Shown piece by piece: positions 35,395 to 43,608 of a DNA stretch of 64,000 nt. Origin of the DNA: Alistipes_A hominis (lineage in GTDB: Bacteria > Bacteroidota > Bacteroidia > Bacteroidales > Rikenellaceae); NCBI RefSeq assembly GCF_014288115.1, contig NZ_JACOOK010000008.1, positions 1 through 64,000 on the forward strand. The letters are read 5' to 3'. The translations under genes were made by a program, and so were the position numbers. Every line of letters begins with the position of its first letter. The stretch's first letter is position 1. Below the pieces are notes generated by a model that saw nothing but the letters and a program-made list of their open reading frames with translations, was not told where the DNA came from and searched no databases.

Positions 35395-36909
35395 TCAGAG
35401 CCGTACTATTTTGCGAATAGGCTTTATGAACAGGTCGCGTTCATACTGATTCATTGAGAACCGATAGATACAGGGAAAATATATCAACGAAAAAACAACC
35501 GCAACACACAGGAAAGAGAGTACGCTGTCTACCGATACGTATTTCAACAAGATGAACGCGCCGACAGTAATGATCAACGGAGCGACACTCATCCGCGCGA
35601 TCTCCGTCCAGAAAAGCGGTATATCCAAATGAATTTTGCGCTTATAATAGATATTCAACAGGATGCCATGTCCCAGCACGACCGCTACGGAAGTTACCGC
35701 CGCCACACCGAAAGCTCCGAACTGTCTGGCTGCCGGGATGGCCGCAGCCAGACTCGCCGCGGAAACCGCCAGAATAAGGATCGACCTGTATTTCATTTCA
35801 TTCCTCGCCTGAAGAATCGTAATTCCCAGATTCTGAATCATCGGAATCAGGGTCGAAGCAAAAAACATCAACGCGATAACATAAGTTTCGTCATACCCTT
35901 CGCCGGCCCACAACGCGATAAACGGCCGCCCCAACAGAATAAAAGCAGACAGGACATATGCCAGTACGATGTACTGGATACGTCCGATACGAATAAACAG
36001 ATCGGATACGGTCTGCTCCGACGCGCCGGTAGTGATCATTGCCGTAACTTTGGGTAGGAAAACGCCGGATATCGAGGTCGAAAACGAATAGTACATATCT
36101 TTCAGGTAAATCGCTACGGCAAAAACGGCCACGGCTGCGGTGCCGACGGTGGCTCCCAACACAAACTGCCCCGTACCCCAGTAAATGCGGTCCATAATCG
36201 CATTCAGAAATATCCAAAACGAATAAACGGTCACTTCCCGGAGAAACCCCCAGCGAAAACGTCCGAAAACGATCCGTATCCCGATTTTGCGACGACAGTA
36301 ATAATAATTCAACAACAGTGTAACGAGATTGAACAGCGTTTGCACGACTACCATCGCTACGGCCCGATACCCCATTTTCAACAAACAGATCATCACGACG
36401 GTGTTAAGCAAGATGCGGACGATCTGAACGACTTTCTGAAAAATAAAATCTTCGTAAGCCGTAACAACGGCTCCGAAAATACTCAGAGGAAAAGTGACGG
36501 CCAAATTAAAAATCAAAATGATCATCAACACCTTAGCCCGTTCGACCTCAACGACGGTCATCGTATCTCCGAACAATGCTTCGACATTGAAATACAGTCC
36601 CAAGCCGGCTCCGAATGCAAGTATACCGATCACCGAATAGAGGATCAGAAACATTCCGAACATGGCGTATTGCTCCTGCTGTCTGCCTTCCGCGCGAAAT
36701 TTAGCCGTATAACGGATAATAGCATTTCCAAAGCCGAAATCCATGATCGTCAGATAGGCGATCACAGACGCCACGAGCGAATAAAGACCGTATTCGCTCT
36801 GCCCCATCATCCGCAGCATATAGGGCGTATAAAGCAGCCCGACCAGCGAGTTCAGCCCGATCACTACGTAATTTAGAACGGCTCCGGCTTTCAGTTGATT
36901 TACGACCAT
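35395..36909 (-). CDS. Oligosaccharide flippase (Wzx/MATE-like)
   Basis: The 504-aa protein has about 12-14 membrane helices and starts 'GAVLNYVVIGLNSLVGLLYT', with 'PYMLRMMGQSEYGLYSLVAS', the typical start of polysaccharide-synthase family flippases. It carries lipid-linked repeat units from the cytoplasmic to the periplasmic face of the inner membrane, to be joined by the EpsG-type polymerase. The length is normal. It is followed by a 154-bp gap before the epimerase and preceded by 183 bp from the 284-aa unknown gene. Confidence 0.92.
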   Translation of the reverse strand: MVVNQLKAGAVLNYVVIGLNSLVGLLYTPYMLRMMGQSEYGLYSLVASVIAYLTIMDFGFGNAIIRYTAKFRAEGRQQEQYAMFGMFLILYSVIGILAFGAGLGLYFNVEALFGDTMTVVEVERAKVLMIILIFNLAVTFPLSIFGAVVTAYEDFIFQKVVQIVRILLNTVVMICLLKMGYRAVAMVVVQTLFNLVTLLLNYYYCRRKIGIRIVFGRFRWGFLREVTVYSFWIFLNAIMDRIYWGTGQFVLGATVGTAAVAVFAVAIYLKDMYYSFSTSISGVFLPKVTAMITTGASEQTVSDLFIRIGRIQYIVLAYVLSAFILLGRPFIALWAGEGYDETYVIALMFFASTLIPMIQNLGITILQARNEMKYRSILILAVSAASLAAAIPAARQFGAFGVAAVTSVAVVLGHGILLNIYYKRKIHLDIPLFWTEIARMSVAPLIITVGAFILLKYVSVDSVLSFLCVAVVFSLIYFPCIYRFSMNQYERDLFIKPIRKIVRL

Positions 36910-37092
36910 CGGATTTTACCCATTACTATGTCCGAAAAATAAATCTTTTGTAACAGATATTGCATCCAGCACCGACGCATAAAGCGAGGAGACATTCTCG
37001 AAACACACCCAATATCATATCCCTATAAGGCCGGTACGAATGTCTCGTACCGCCCGAAAGACACGGGATTACCCCAATACGTACAGGCAAAT

Positions 37093-37947
37093 TCATTCGG
37101 CCTCCTGCATTATTTCATGCTGCACCCTGTCCATAATATCGGAGCAACATTGCTCGACGGCGTAACTGGTAGCAAGATACCATGTATCGGTACGAGTCTC
37201 GACAGTATTCGCCACCCCTTCGATCAATCCGGCAATCCGCTTCGGCAGATCGTGCTCACAAGGGAACGCACCGGAAATCCGCAACAGATCATACCATGCC
37301 GTCAACAACGGAAGTTGTTCGGCGACAGCGTTCTCAGGAAGAACCAAACGTTTCTTATAATAGTTATACGCACGCAACACCGCATCGTGAAAACGATCGT
37401 CCCGGAAAGCATCGCTATAATTTTGCAGCAACTCGATCCTACGTACGGCTATTTCCTGAGGAAGTCTTCTCCAGCAACCCTTCGTATCCAGTTCGCCGAC
37501 CCATTGCCCGCACTTTGCTCGGTAAAACGGGTAATAATCCAATTCCGTATTATCACCCATAACATTTCCCAACTCATAAGCTATACAGCGCAGTACATCC
37601 AACTCCTGTCCTGGATCGGGATCTTTCAAATAACTGTCTAAAAGTCGGTAATATAATCCGCTACATTCTTCGTCTTTTTTTCCGTAAACGCCCCATGCGG
37701 ATTCTTTAACCAGGCGATACATCCGGCACAAACCATTAACCGAGGTACGATCCATGATCTGATAAAGAATGTCCATCTTGCGGATAATTTTATTGCAATT
37801 CAAATAATCACAAGACGACGCAACACAACACAACATACTAATCGACAAATACATACGAAGAAGAGCATCGATACGTACTTCGCTTTGTCCTTTTATGCGG
37901 TGATTACACAAAAACGGAAGCAATACCTGTAAATCTGTTTCGGTCAT
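37093..37947 (-). CDS. Unknown protein in the UpxZ position after UpxY
   Basis: The 284-aa protein follows UpxY by 57 bp and precedes the flippase gene. In Bacteroides capsule loci this position is held by UpxZ, a protein of about 160 aa that inhibits the antitermination of other loci. I do not recognise UpxZ motifs here. The sequence is soluble, helical and rich in Cys, Tyr and Leu ('SMLCCVASSCDYLNCNKII', 'RMYRLVKESAWGVYG', 'KCGQWVGELDTKGCWRRL'), with no signal peptide or membrane helix. A role as a UpxZ-like regulator is inferred only from position. Confidence 0.65.
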   Translation of the reverse strand: MTETDLQVLLPFLCNHRIKGQSEVRIDALLRMYLSISMLCCVASSCDYLNCNKIIRKMDILYQIMDRTSVNGLCRMYRLVKESAWGVYGKKDEECSGLYYRLLDSYLKDPDPGQELDVLRCIAYELGNVMGDNTELDYYPFYRAKCGQWVGELDTKGCWRRLPQEIAVRRIELLQNYSDAFRDDRFHDAVLRAYNYYKKRLVLPENAVAEQLPLLTAWYDLLRISGAFPCEHDLPKRIAGLIEGVANTVETRTDTWYLATSYAVEQCCSDIMDRVQHEIMQEAE

Positions 37948-38004
37948 GGAAATTCCGGTTATGGCTGTTAAAATAAGAGATGAACGGGATGAAACGACCG
38001 CTGT

Positions 38005-38550
38005 CTATTCGGATAAAATTTCGATCAGATCGGGATTGACTTCAACCGCGACAGCCAAAGTATTGGGCAACTCTATCACCAGCCGTTTGGCCTTTGCGCC
38101 TTTTACCTTCATAAATATGCCTTCAATTCCATCAAACGGCCCTCCGTGAATTCGGATTCGGGTTCCTTTATCGATATTCAACTCCTGAGGCGTAAAATAA
38201 ATGGGACGTTCCGATCCTTTCACCGCATTGATAAACTGTTCCATCTGGCTGTCGGGAATAATAAGAGGTTCTGCCTGTCTGCCGCCCCGGCGGTACCGAT
38301 ATTGGAAATAATTATCGGCTTCCAAAAAAGGAGCTAAAACTTTTTCGGTAGAATGAACGAACAGCAAATCCCATATTACAGGAACGTAAGCGCGTATTTT
38401 CTTACCATTTCGATTTTTAATCTCGCAACGCATAGGAACGAATGTTTCGACAGAAGCTTTATCGAGACGGTCCCGCGTATCCGATTTGCGATTATACAGA
38501 AAACGCATTACATACCAAACGAGTCGTTCTTCCTCCATGCATTGTGACAT
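38005..38550 (-). CDS. UpxY-family transcription antiterminator
   Basis: This 181-aa NusG-like protein belongs to the UpxY group that lets RNA polymerase read through its own long capsule operon. The N-terminal NGN domain starts 'LVWYVMRFLYNRKS' and contains 'YVPVIWDLLFVHST'. A KOW motif follows at about 128-160 ('KGTRIRIHGGPFDGIEGIF'). The ATG at 38550 is preferred because a purine-rich AGAGAG lies eight bases before it; another Met four codons later is possible. It is the first gene of the locus, about 140 bases downstream of an invertible promoter segment. Confidence 0.92.
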   Translation of the reverse strand: MSQCMEEERLVWYVMRFLYNRKSDTRDRLDKASVETFVPMRCEIKNRNGKKIRAYVPVIWDLLFVHSTEKVLAPFLEADNYFQYRYRRGGRQAEPLIIPDSQMEQFINAVKGSERPIYFTPQELNIDKGTRIRIHGGPFDGIEGIFMKVKGAKAKRLVIELPNTLAVAVEVNPDLIEILSE

Positions 38551-38692
38551 TCGAATTCTCTCTGCTTTCAGGCTTAATCATCGCTAAATTTGAGCTATGG
38601 ACATAACTCTGAATCCCCTAATATCACCTATATCACTAATACTAAGGTCATTGGAAACTAAAATTCTAAATACGCACTTTCGTATCAGTATC
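38551..38692 (-). promoter_or_regulatory. UpxY leader region
   Basis: This AT-rich stretch between the left recombination repeat and the UpxY start would be transcribed as the 5' leader if the invertible promoter faces the locus. UpxY-type proteins act through such leaders in Bacteroides. No further gene or clear terminator was seen in it. Confidence 0.5.
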
Positions 38693-38713
38693 GTTTCTTT
38701 GTAAGAGACGGCA
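38693..38713 (+). repeat. Left arm of invertible-promoter inverted repeat
   Basis: A 21-base sequence beginning GTTTCTTTGTAAG and ending GACGGCA is the exact reverse complement of 38992-39012. Flanking bases on both sides do not match, so the repeat is sharply bounded. Confidence 0.92.
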
Positions 38714-38948
38714 TGGAATAATAAAATACTGTAAACAAGTGTAATAAACAATGAGAGAGTAGCGTTTATACATCATTCAGGATAAGAGATATATAAATTG
38801 GGCAATGGGATCGTCGATTCGATAACGTATTCCGAACTTTTCCGGAGTAAATGCTGTTGCGATTTGAAAGTCACGTATATAATTATATAAATCAATGTGT
38901 TAGTAATACATAAAAACGCGCGAAATAGCTATAAATGATAATGGAATA

Positions 38949-38980
38949 TTTGGCCGTTAGATTTATATTTCCAATATTTG
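38949..38980 (+). promoter_or_regulatory. Promoter inside the invertible segment
   Basis: TTTG (38949-38952), a 20-base spacer and AATATTTG (38973-38980) fit the Bacteroidetes -33/-7 layout with one mismatch in the first base of the -7 box. It points away from UpxY in this orientation. Confidence 0.7.
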
Positions 38981-38991
38981 TACCCATAAAG

Positions 38992-39012
38992 TGCCGTCTC
39001 TTACAAAGAAAC
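38992..39012 (-). repeat. Right arm of invertible-promoter inverted repeat
   Basis: This arm begins TGCCGTCTCTTAC and is the exact reverse complement of 38693-38713. Confidence 0.92.
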
Positions 39013-39222
39013 ATCCTAAACCTATAAATTACCAACAGCGATCCGCAACAAAGAAAACATTGATACCCAGCCCTTGGGGATCATCCTGCATCTCTTTCGT
39101 ATAGATTCCGGGATTCGCTTTTAAAGCTATTTTTCGCATTCGGTTATCGAAAACGAGCCGCCGCCATTATAATGATTTTGGAGGAAAATACCGGAAAAAT
39201 TCTCCGGTTCCGAATAAACGGT

Positions 39223-39230
39223 TATCTTTG
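39223..39230 (+). promoter_or_regulatory. -7 element of the GntR/FadR regulator gene
   Basis: TATCTTTG is a perfect TAnnTTTG match. It overlaps the TTG at 39228, which rules that codon out as a translation start and supports the ATG at 39249. No convincing -33 element was found. Confidence 0.6.
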
Positions 39231-39248
39231 CAAGAAACATCAGATGAT

Positions 39249-39923
39249 ATGATGAAAGAGCGACCGGATTCGGTCATACGGAAAAGATCGCTGGCCGAAG
39301 AGTTGGCCGAACGGCTCCGCCAACGGATTACGGACGGGCAATTCGAGGTAGGCGAAAAACTGCCGGCCGAGCCGGAACTGATGCGTATTTTCGGCATCGG
39401 CCGTTCGACGGTGCGCGAAGCTGTGAAGATACTGGTTAACATGGGGTTCCTGAAAGTGCAACAAGGAGCCGGGACGTTTGTCGAGAGCCGGGCGGCGGCG
39501 GACGACCCGATGGCGCAACGTCTCCGCCGTGCCGACATCCGCGACCTGGACGAAGTGCGGAGAATACTGGAGGTCGCCATCGTCGAGCGGGCTGCCGGAC
39601 GGCGTACGGAGCAGGATATCGAAAAGATCGAAAGATTCCTTGCGGAACGCGGCGCGACGGCAGCGGCGGGGCGGTTGGAGGCGTGTATCGAAGCGGATAT
39701 CCGGTTTCATGTCGCTTTGGCGGAAGCTACGCACAACGAGATTTTGTACGAACTCTACCGGTCGGCGACCATCCACCTGCAAAAAGGTTTCGAACACATT
39801 TACGTCGATACGGGCTATTTTCTCGCATCGCAGCCTACGCACGAACGGTTGGTACGGGATATAATCGCCCGGGATGCCCGGAAGGCGCTGCATACGATCG
39901 GCATTATCCTGAAAGAACCGTAA
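39249..39923 (+). CDS. FadR-subfamily GntR transcriptional regulator
   Basis: The 224-aa regulator has an N-terminal winged helix-turn-helix ('LAEELAERLRQRITDGQFEV', then 'IGRSTVREAVKILVNMGFL') and a C-terminal all-helical FCD domain (about 85-220), whose acidic and His residues usually bind a metal and a small acid ligand. It lies 3 bp before an MFS transporter gene, so it probably controls that gene and itself in response to the transporter substrate. The ATG at 39249 is used; another ATG follows immediately. Confidence 0.9.
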   Translation: MMKERPDSVIRKRSLAEELAERLRQRITDGQFEVGEKLPAEPELMRIFGIGRSTVREAVKILVNMGFLKVQQGAGTFVESRAAADDPMAQRLRRADIRDLDEVRRILEVAIVERAAGRRTEQDIEKIERFLAERGATAAAGRLEACIEADIRFHVALAEATHNEILYELYRSATIHLQKGFEHIYVDTGYFLASQPTHERLVRDIIARDARKALHTIGIILKEP

Positions 39924-39926
39924 CCC

Positions 39927-41153
39927 ATGAATACGAACTCCTCCTGCGCGCGGCCGCTCCGTAATCCGATGAACCGGACAGTTTATCCGATCCTGTTGAT
40001 GGTTTGCACCACTCATCTGCTCAACGACATGATGCAGTCCGTCATTCCGGCGGTCTATCCGCTTCTCAAAGAGAAATTCGGCTTTACATTCGCACAAATC
40101 GGCGTCATCACGCTGGTTTTTCAGATGACTTCGTCGCTTTTGCAGCCTTTCGCCGGACGTCTGGCGGACCGTCATCCGAGGCCCTACTCGCTAGCCGTAG
40201 GGATGTGTTTCACGCTGGCCGGACTGCTCGCGCTGTCCGTAGCCCCCGGCTTTGTCTTTATTTTGGCGGCGGTCGGCCTGATCGGCTGCGGTTCGTCGGT
40301 TTTCCATCCCGAATCCTCGCGGGTAGCGCAGCTCGCCTCGGGCGGGCGCAAAGGACTGGCACAGTCGATCTTTCAGGTCGGCGGCAACGCGGGAAGCGCT
40401 ATGGGGCCGTTGTTGGCGGCTTTGATCGTGATTCCGTTCGGTCAGGCTTCGATCGGCTGGTTCGCATTGGCCGCGCTGCTGGCTATTTTCATACTTATTA
40501 AGATCGGGAACTGGTACAAACGGCGGCTGGCCGTAGCGGCACGCAAGACCGTCGCAACGGCGGCGGCGCCGGCTCACGGACTTACGAAGCGAAAAATCCG
40601 GGCCGCGCTCATTATCCTGGGCGTATTGGTATTTTCGAAATATTTTTACATCGCCTGTATGACCAACTATTTCACGTTCTTTTTGATGGATAAATTTTCG
40701 ATGTCGGTACAGAGGGCGCAGTACTGTCTTTTCGCATTTCTGGCGGCTTCGGCGGTCGGAACATTCTTCGGCGGGCCGCTGGGCGACCGCATCGGACGGA
40801 AATACGTGATCTGGGGTTCCATTCTGGGGGCCGCTCCCTTCACGCTGATGCTTCCCTATGCCAACCTGGCCTGCACCATCGTACTGGCGGTCGTGATCGG
40901 CCTTGTCATCTCGTCGGCGTTTTCGGCGATTCTGGTCTATGCGACCGACCTGATGCCGGGAAAGGTCGGCATGATCGCCGGAGTATTTTTCGGACTGATG
41001 TTCGGGCTGGGGGGACTCGGTTCCGCCTTTTTCGGCTGGCTGGCGGACAAAACCAGCATCGAGTATATTTTTCAGATCAGTACGTTGTTGCCTTTGCTGG
41101 GTGTAATAACGGGCTTTCTGCCTAATATCGAATCGAAGAAAACCAATAAATAA
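39927..41153 (+). CDS. MFS transporter, Fsr (fosmidomycin-resistance) type
   Basis: This 408-aa major facilitator protein has about 12 membrane helices. The N-terminal half ('THLLNDMMQSVIPAVYPLLK', 'GCGSSVFHPESSRVAQLAS', 'SIFQVGGNAGSAMGPLLA') closely follows the Fsr/YfnC-like group of drug and metabolite exporters. The A-motif-like loop is 'FAGRLADRHPRPYSL'. It is 3 bp after a GntR/FadR regulator and 7 bp before ogt. The substrate is unknown. The FadR-type regulator suggests an organic acid rather than a drug, but this is inference. An in-frame ATG at 39969, 14 codons downstream, could be the start. Confidence 0.88.
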   Translation: MNTNSSCARPLRNPMNRTVYPILLMVCTTHLLNDMMQSVIPAVYPLLKEKFGFTFAQIGVITLVFQMTSSLLQPFAGRLADRHPRPYSLAVGMCFTLAGLLALSVAPGFVFILAAVGLIGCGSSVFHPESSRVAQLASGGRKGLAQSIFQVGGNAGSAMGPLLAALIVIPFGQASIGWFALAALLAIFILIKIGNWYKRRLAVAARKTVATAAAPAHGLTKRKIRAALIILGVLVFSKYFYIACMTNYFTFFLMDKFSMSVQRAQYCLFAFLAASAVGTFFGGPLGDRIGRKYVIWGSILGAAPFTLMLPYANLACTIVLAVVIGLVISSAFSAILVYATDLMPGKVGMIAGVFFGLMFGLGGLGSAFFGWLADKTSIEYIFQISTLLPLLGVITGFLPNIESKKTNK

Positions 41154-41160
41154 ATCAGCG

Positions 41161-41694
41161 ATGCAGTACACTTTTAAATACCGGTCGCCCCTCGGCGGGA
41201 TCACGATCGCAGCCGACGACGAAGGCCTGACAGGGCTGTGGTTCGACGGGCAGAAATACTTTGCCGACACGCTGTCGGCCCGGCACGAAGAGAAAATGCT
41301 GCCGGTATTCGGGCAGGTCAGGGAATGGTTGGACTGTTATTTCGGCGGCGGCATCCCCGGTTTTACGCCGCCGGTGCACCTACAAGGTTCGCCGTTTCGG
41401 CTCGCCGTCTGGGACGTGCTGCGGCAAATCCCGTACGGGGAAACCGTCACTTACGGGGAGATCGCGCGGGAGATCGCCCGGCGACAGGGAGTACGGAACG
41501 TATCGGCGCAGGCCGTAGGCGGCGCCGTGGGGCACAATCCCGTCAGCATCGTCGTGCCCTGCCACCGCGTCGTCGGGAGCAACGGAAGCCTGACGGGTTA
41601 TGCGGGCGGCATTACGCGGAAAGTGCGGCTTCTGAATCTCGAACGGGCGGAAATGTCGGGATTGTTCGTTCCGAAAAAAGGGACCGCATTGTAG
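41161..41694 (+). CDS. ogt: Methylated-DNA-protein cysteine methyltransferase
   Basis: The 177-aa suicide enzyme removes methyl from O6-methylguanine onto its own cysteine. The active-site motif 'VVPCHRVVGSNGSLTGYAGG' holds Cys134 and the following His-Arg. The preceding helix-turn-helix is visible in 'PYGETVTYGEIAREIARRQG', and the Asn hinge is in 'GHNPVSIV'. No AdaA domain is fused. The start lies 7 bp after the MFS stop, so it may be carried on the same transcript. It converges on the ThrE-type gene, 28 bp away. Confidence 0.95.
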   Translation: MQYTFKYRSPLGGITIAADDEGLTGLWFDGQKYFADTLSARHEEKMLPVFGQVREWLDCYFGGGIPGFTPPVHLQGSPFRLAVWDVLRQIPYGETVTYGEIAREIARRQGVRNVSAQAVGGAVGHNPVSIVVPCHRVVGSNGSLTGYAGGITRKVRLLNLERAEMSGLFVPKKGTAL

Positions 41695-41722
41695 GCGGCC
41701 GGCCGCTGTCGCGTCTTCTCGT

Positions 41723-43120
41723 TTAGCCGATGTCCGTCAGGTTGACGAACTTACCGTGCAGCCTGCGCCGCTCGATGAGCAGTTTCAACTGTTTTTGACG
41801 TTTGGGAGTGATCCAGCGGCGTGCAAAAATGTTCGGGATGGCCACGCCGATAGCGATGCAAAGGATCATAAGCGAGGCCTGGATGGCATTGTTCATCGCT
41901 ACGGTGACTTCGCCCACCACGCCGCGCATATCGATGAAAGCAAACAGCGCCCGATACATCAGCACGCCCGGGATCATCGGGATGACGCTGGGAATCGATA
42001 GGCAATGGTGAGGGGTGTGGAACCAATGCACCGCCCGCGTTACGATGATGCTGATAAGGGCCGAGCCGACCAAAGAACCGATTACTGGACCCATGTCCAG
42101 TCCGATATTGTGGTTGCTCGGGCCAAGATTGACAAAGTTGCGGGAGCAAACGGCGATGACGCCTCCTACGGCCACCACCCAGAGCAACCGGCGCGGGATA
42201 TTGAAGATCATCGAAAATCCTACGGCCGATATGGCGGCCGCTACGGCGAATTCGAAATAGGTGTGATGCGGCGTCATGCTCAGATCCTTCACGAAGTTGT
42301 CGATCCCGCAGACGTGGATGGCCAGCGCGATGCCGAACGACATGGCGACCACGATGAGCAATGTATTGACGGCCCGTGTGATACCCACCTGCACGTAGTT
42401 ATCCAGCATGTCGCTTACAAAATTAATCAGCGGGACGCCGGGGACGATGAAAAGAGCGCAGGCCATCAGCGGATGCCACGGCGTATCGGAATGGAGAACG
42501 GCATGGAGCGGTCCGGGCAGTGCGAGCGTCGATATAAACGTGGAAACCCATGCCAGCAACGTTGAGACGAAGGCGGCGACGGCAATATTCATAAAGTGAT
42601 TGGAACCCAGATCATTGAGCACCGCACGCAAGCGGAACCCCAGGATAGCGGCCACCGAAGCGTAGAAGAAGGCCGGCCAGTCGCAACCGAACTGGATGCA
42701 GAACCCGCCGCAGGCGAATCCCGCGCCGACGGCTACCTGCCAGGGGGTGTAGTTACGTTTGCGGGTACGGATTTTTTCCAGCTCCTCCTCGTATTTTTCC
42801 AGCGAATAGTCCTCGCGGATGGCTCTCCAGGAGAGTTTGCTGACGGCGGAAATAGCAGTCATGTTGATGCCGTGTTTTTCGCAACTCTGGAATTTGGAAA
42901 ACGAATGTTCTTCGTCGCCCAGGTTTACCATCAGCATGTTGTAGTTGATGTAAATATGCAGGTGTTCGTCGGGCAGTCCCAGGTAGGCCGCCGTGCGTTT
43001 CATGTTGCGCATGATGCGGCTCGTGTCCGCCGCGCTTTCCATCAATAGCTTGCCCGTACGCAGCAGCAGGTCGAGCTTCCGGTGCAAAAGTTTTTCCGAA
43101 TACTGTGATGTCTTTTCCAT
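41723..43120 (-). CDS. ThrE-type threonine/serine exporter
   Basis: The 465-aa protein combines the two parts of the ThrE family: an N-terminal cytosolic hydrolase-like region plus helices ('LLMESAADTSRIMRNMKRTA', about 20-120) and ten or so membrane helices, with the second half beginning near 310. 'FIVPGVPLINFVSDMLDNYV' and 'VIPMIPGVLMYRALFAFID' are the repeated PG-x-P/x-N motifs of the two halves. Such proteins export threonine and serine in actinobacteria; other transport roles are possible. It is the first gene downstream of the cobalamin riboswitch at 43278-43446, which suggests control by vitamin B12. Confidence 0.9.
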   Translation of the reverse strand: MEKTSQYSEKLLHRKLDLLLRTGKLLMESAADTSRIMRNMKRTAAYLGLPDEHLHIYINYNMLMVNLGDEEHSFSKFQSCEKHGINMTAISAVSKLSWRAIREDYSLEKYEEELEKIRTRKRNYTPWQVAVGAGFACGGFCIQFGCDWPAFFYASVAAILGFRLRAVLNDLGSNHFMNIAVAAFVSTLLAWVSTFISTLALPGPLHAVLHSDTPWHPLMACALFIVPGVPLINFVSDMLDNYVQVGITRAVNTLLIVVAMSFGIALAIHVCGIDNFVKDLSMTPHHTYFEFAVAAAISAVGFSMIFNIPRRLLWVVAVGGVIAVCSRNFVNLGPSNHNIGLDMGPVIGSLVGSALISIIVTRAVHWFHTPHHCLSIPSVIPMIPGVLMYRALFAFIDMRGVVGEVTVAMNNAIQASLMILCIAIGVAIPNIFARRWITPKRQKQLKLLIERRRLHGKFVNLTDIG

Positions 43121-43277
43121 AACCGCCTCTCTTTACATCCGACAAACCGGCATTGCCGTGCCGGTGTTCAAAAGTTCCACTACGACGCTGACATACTTTC
43201 TCATCCGTATATTTCTCAAAACGAGGATAATTTTTTTCGCTATTTTTCTAAACCCACGAGCAAAAACAGCCTTTTAC

Positions 43278-43446
43278 GAACGGCAGGTCTTCTGACTGAC
43301 TCCCGCTTTGAAACCTTCCCGGCCCCTTTCGAAACCAGTGGTATCGTATGATCAAAGCGTAAACGGAGCTTCACAGCAGCGGGACTGTCCGGGATTTTCA
43401 CCCGATTCCCTTTTAATCCGGACGACAGAAAAGCGCCCCCGGAACC
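43278..43446 (-). ncRNA. Cobalamin riboswitch
   Basis: On the minus strand this region carries the full set of conserved blocks: 'AAAAGGGAATCGGGTG' and 'AAAATCCCGGACAGTCCCG', then 'CTGCTGTGA', 'TACCACTGG', 'GGGAAGG', and the B12 box 'AGTCAGTCAGAAGACCTGCC' at the 3' end (about 43281-43310). It precedes the ThrE-type gene by about 158 bases. No other gene lies between them. The expression platform is not clear; a small hairpin (ACCGGCA/TGCCGGT, near 43150) lies just before that gene. Confidence 0.93.
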
Positions 43447-43456
43447 GATTCCGAGG

Positions 43457-43464
43457 CAAAGATA
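43457..43464 (-). promoter_or_regulatory. -7 element upstream of the cobalamin riboswitch
   Basis: On the minus strand this reads TATCTTTG, a perfect TAnnTTTG match about 11 bases before the aptamer begins. It suggests the riboswitch transcript starts here. No clear -33 element was found. Confidence 0.5.
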
Positions 43465-43544
43465 AGTTTTTAAAATTAATTAAAATAGATCCGCCGCGAT
43501 ATTTTAGGGCAACCTGCGAACTTTTTCGGGCGAGAAAGGCAAAT

Positions 43545-43573
43545 AAAAAACTCCCTTCGGGAAGAGCGTTTTT
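43545..43573 (-). terminator. Probable terminator of the aminotransferase relic
   Basis: A short hairpin built on CTTCCC/GGGAG around a GAA tip is followed by TTTTTT on the minus strand. It lies just after the relic's stop codon and before the riboswitch promoter, separating the two units. Confidence 0.55.
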
Positions 43574-43608
43574 CGAGGTTTGCGCGCCGGGACGGTCGCC
43601 GGAAAAGG

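Larger units (their letters stand above)
38693..39012. promoter_or_regulatory. Putative invertible (phase-variable) capsule promoter segment
   Basis: Perfect 21-bp inverted repeats bound a 278-bp segment directly upstream of UpxY, as in the phase-variable capsule loci of Bacteroides. The only good promoter in the segment (38949-38980) lies 11 bases inside the right arm and reads to the right, away from the capsule genes. After inversion it would sit at about 38713-38744 on the minus strand and read through the left arm into UpxY with a leader of roughly 170 bases. The orientation recorded here is therefore OFF. No site-specific recombinase gene is nearby, so a distant invertase would be needed. 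Confidence 0.85.

Noticed and set aside
38736..38743. Possible minus-strand -7 element (TACACTTG) inside the invertible segment, reading toward UpxY
   Set aside because: It has one mismatch and no -33 TTTG at a suitable distance, so it is weaker than the right-pointing promoter at 38949-38980.
41695..41706. GCGGCCGGCCGC palindrome between ogt and the ThrE-type gene
   Set aside because: A 12-base perfect palindrome without loop or T-run; it is too short to act as a terminator and is expected by chance in such GC-rich DNA.
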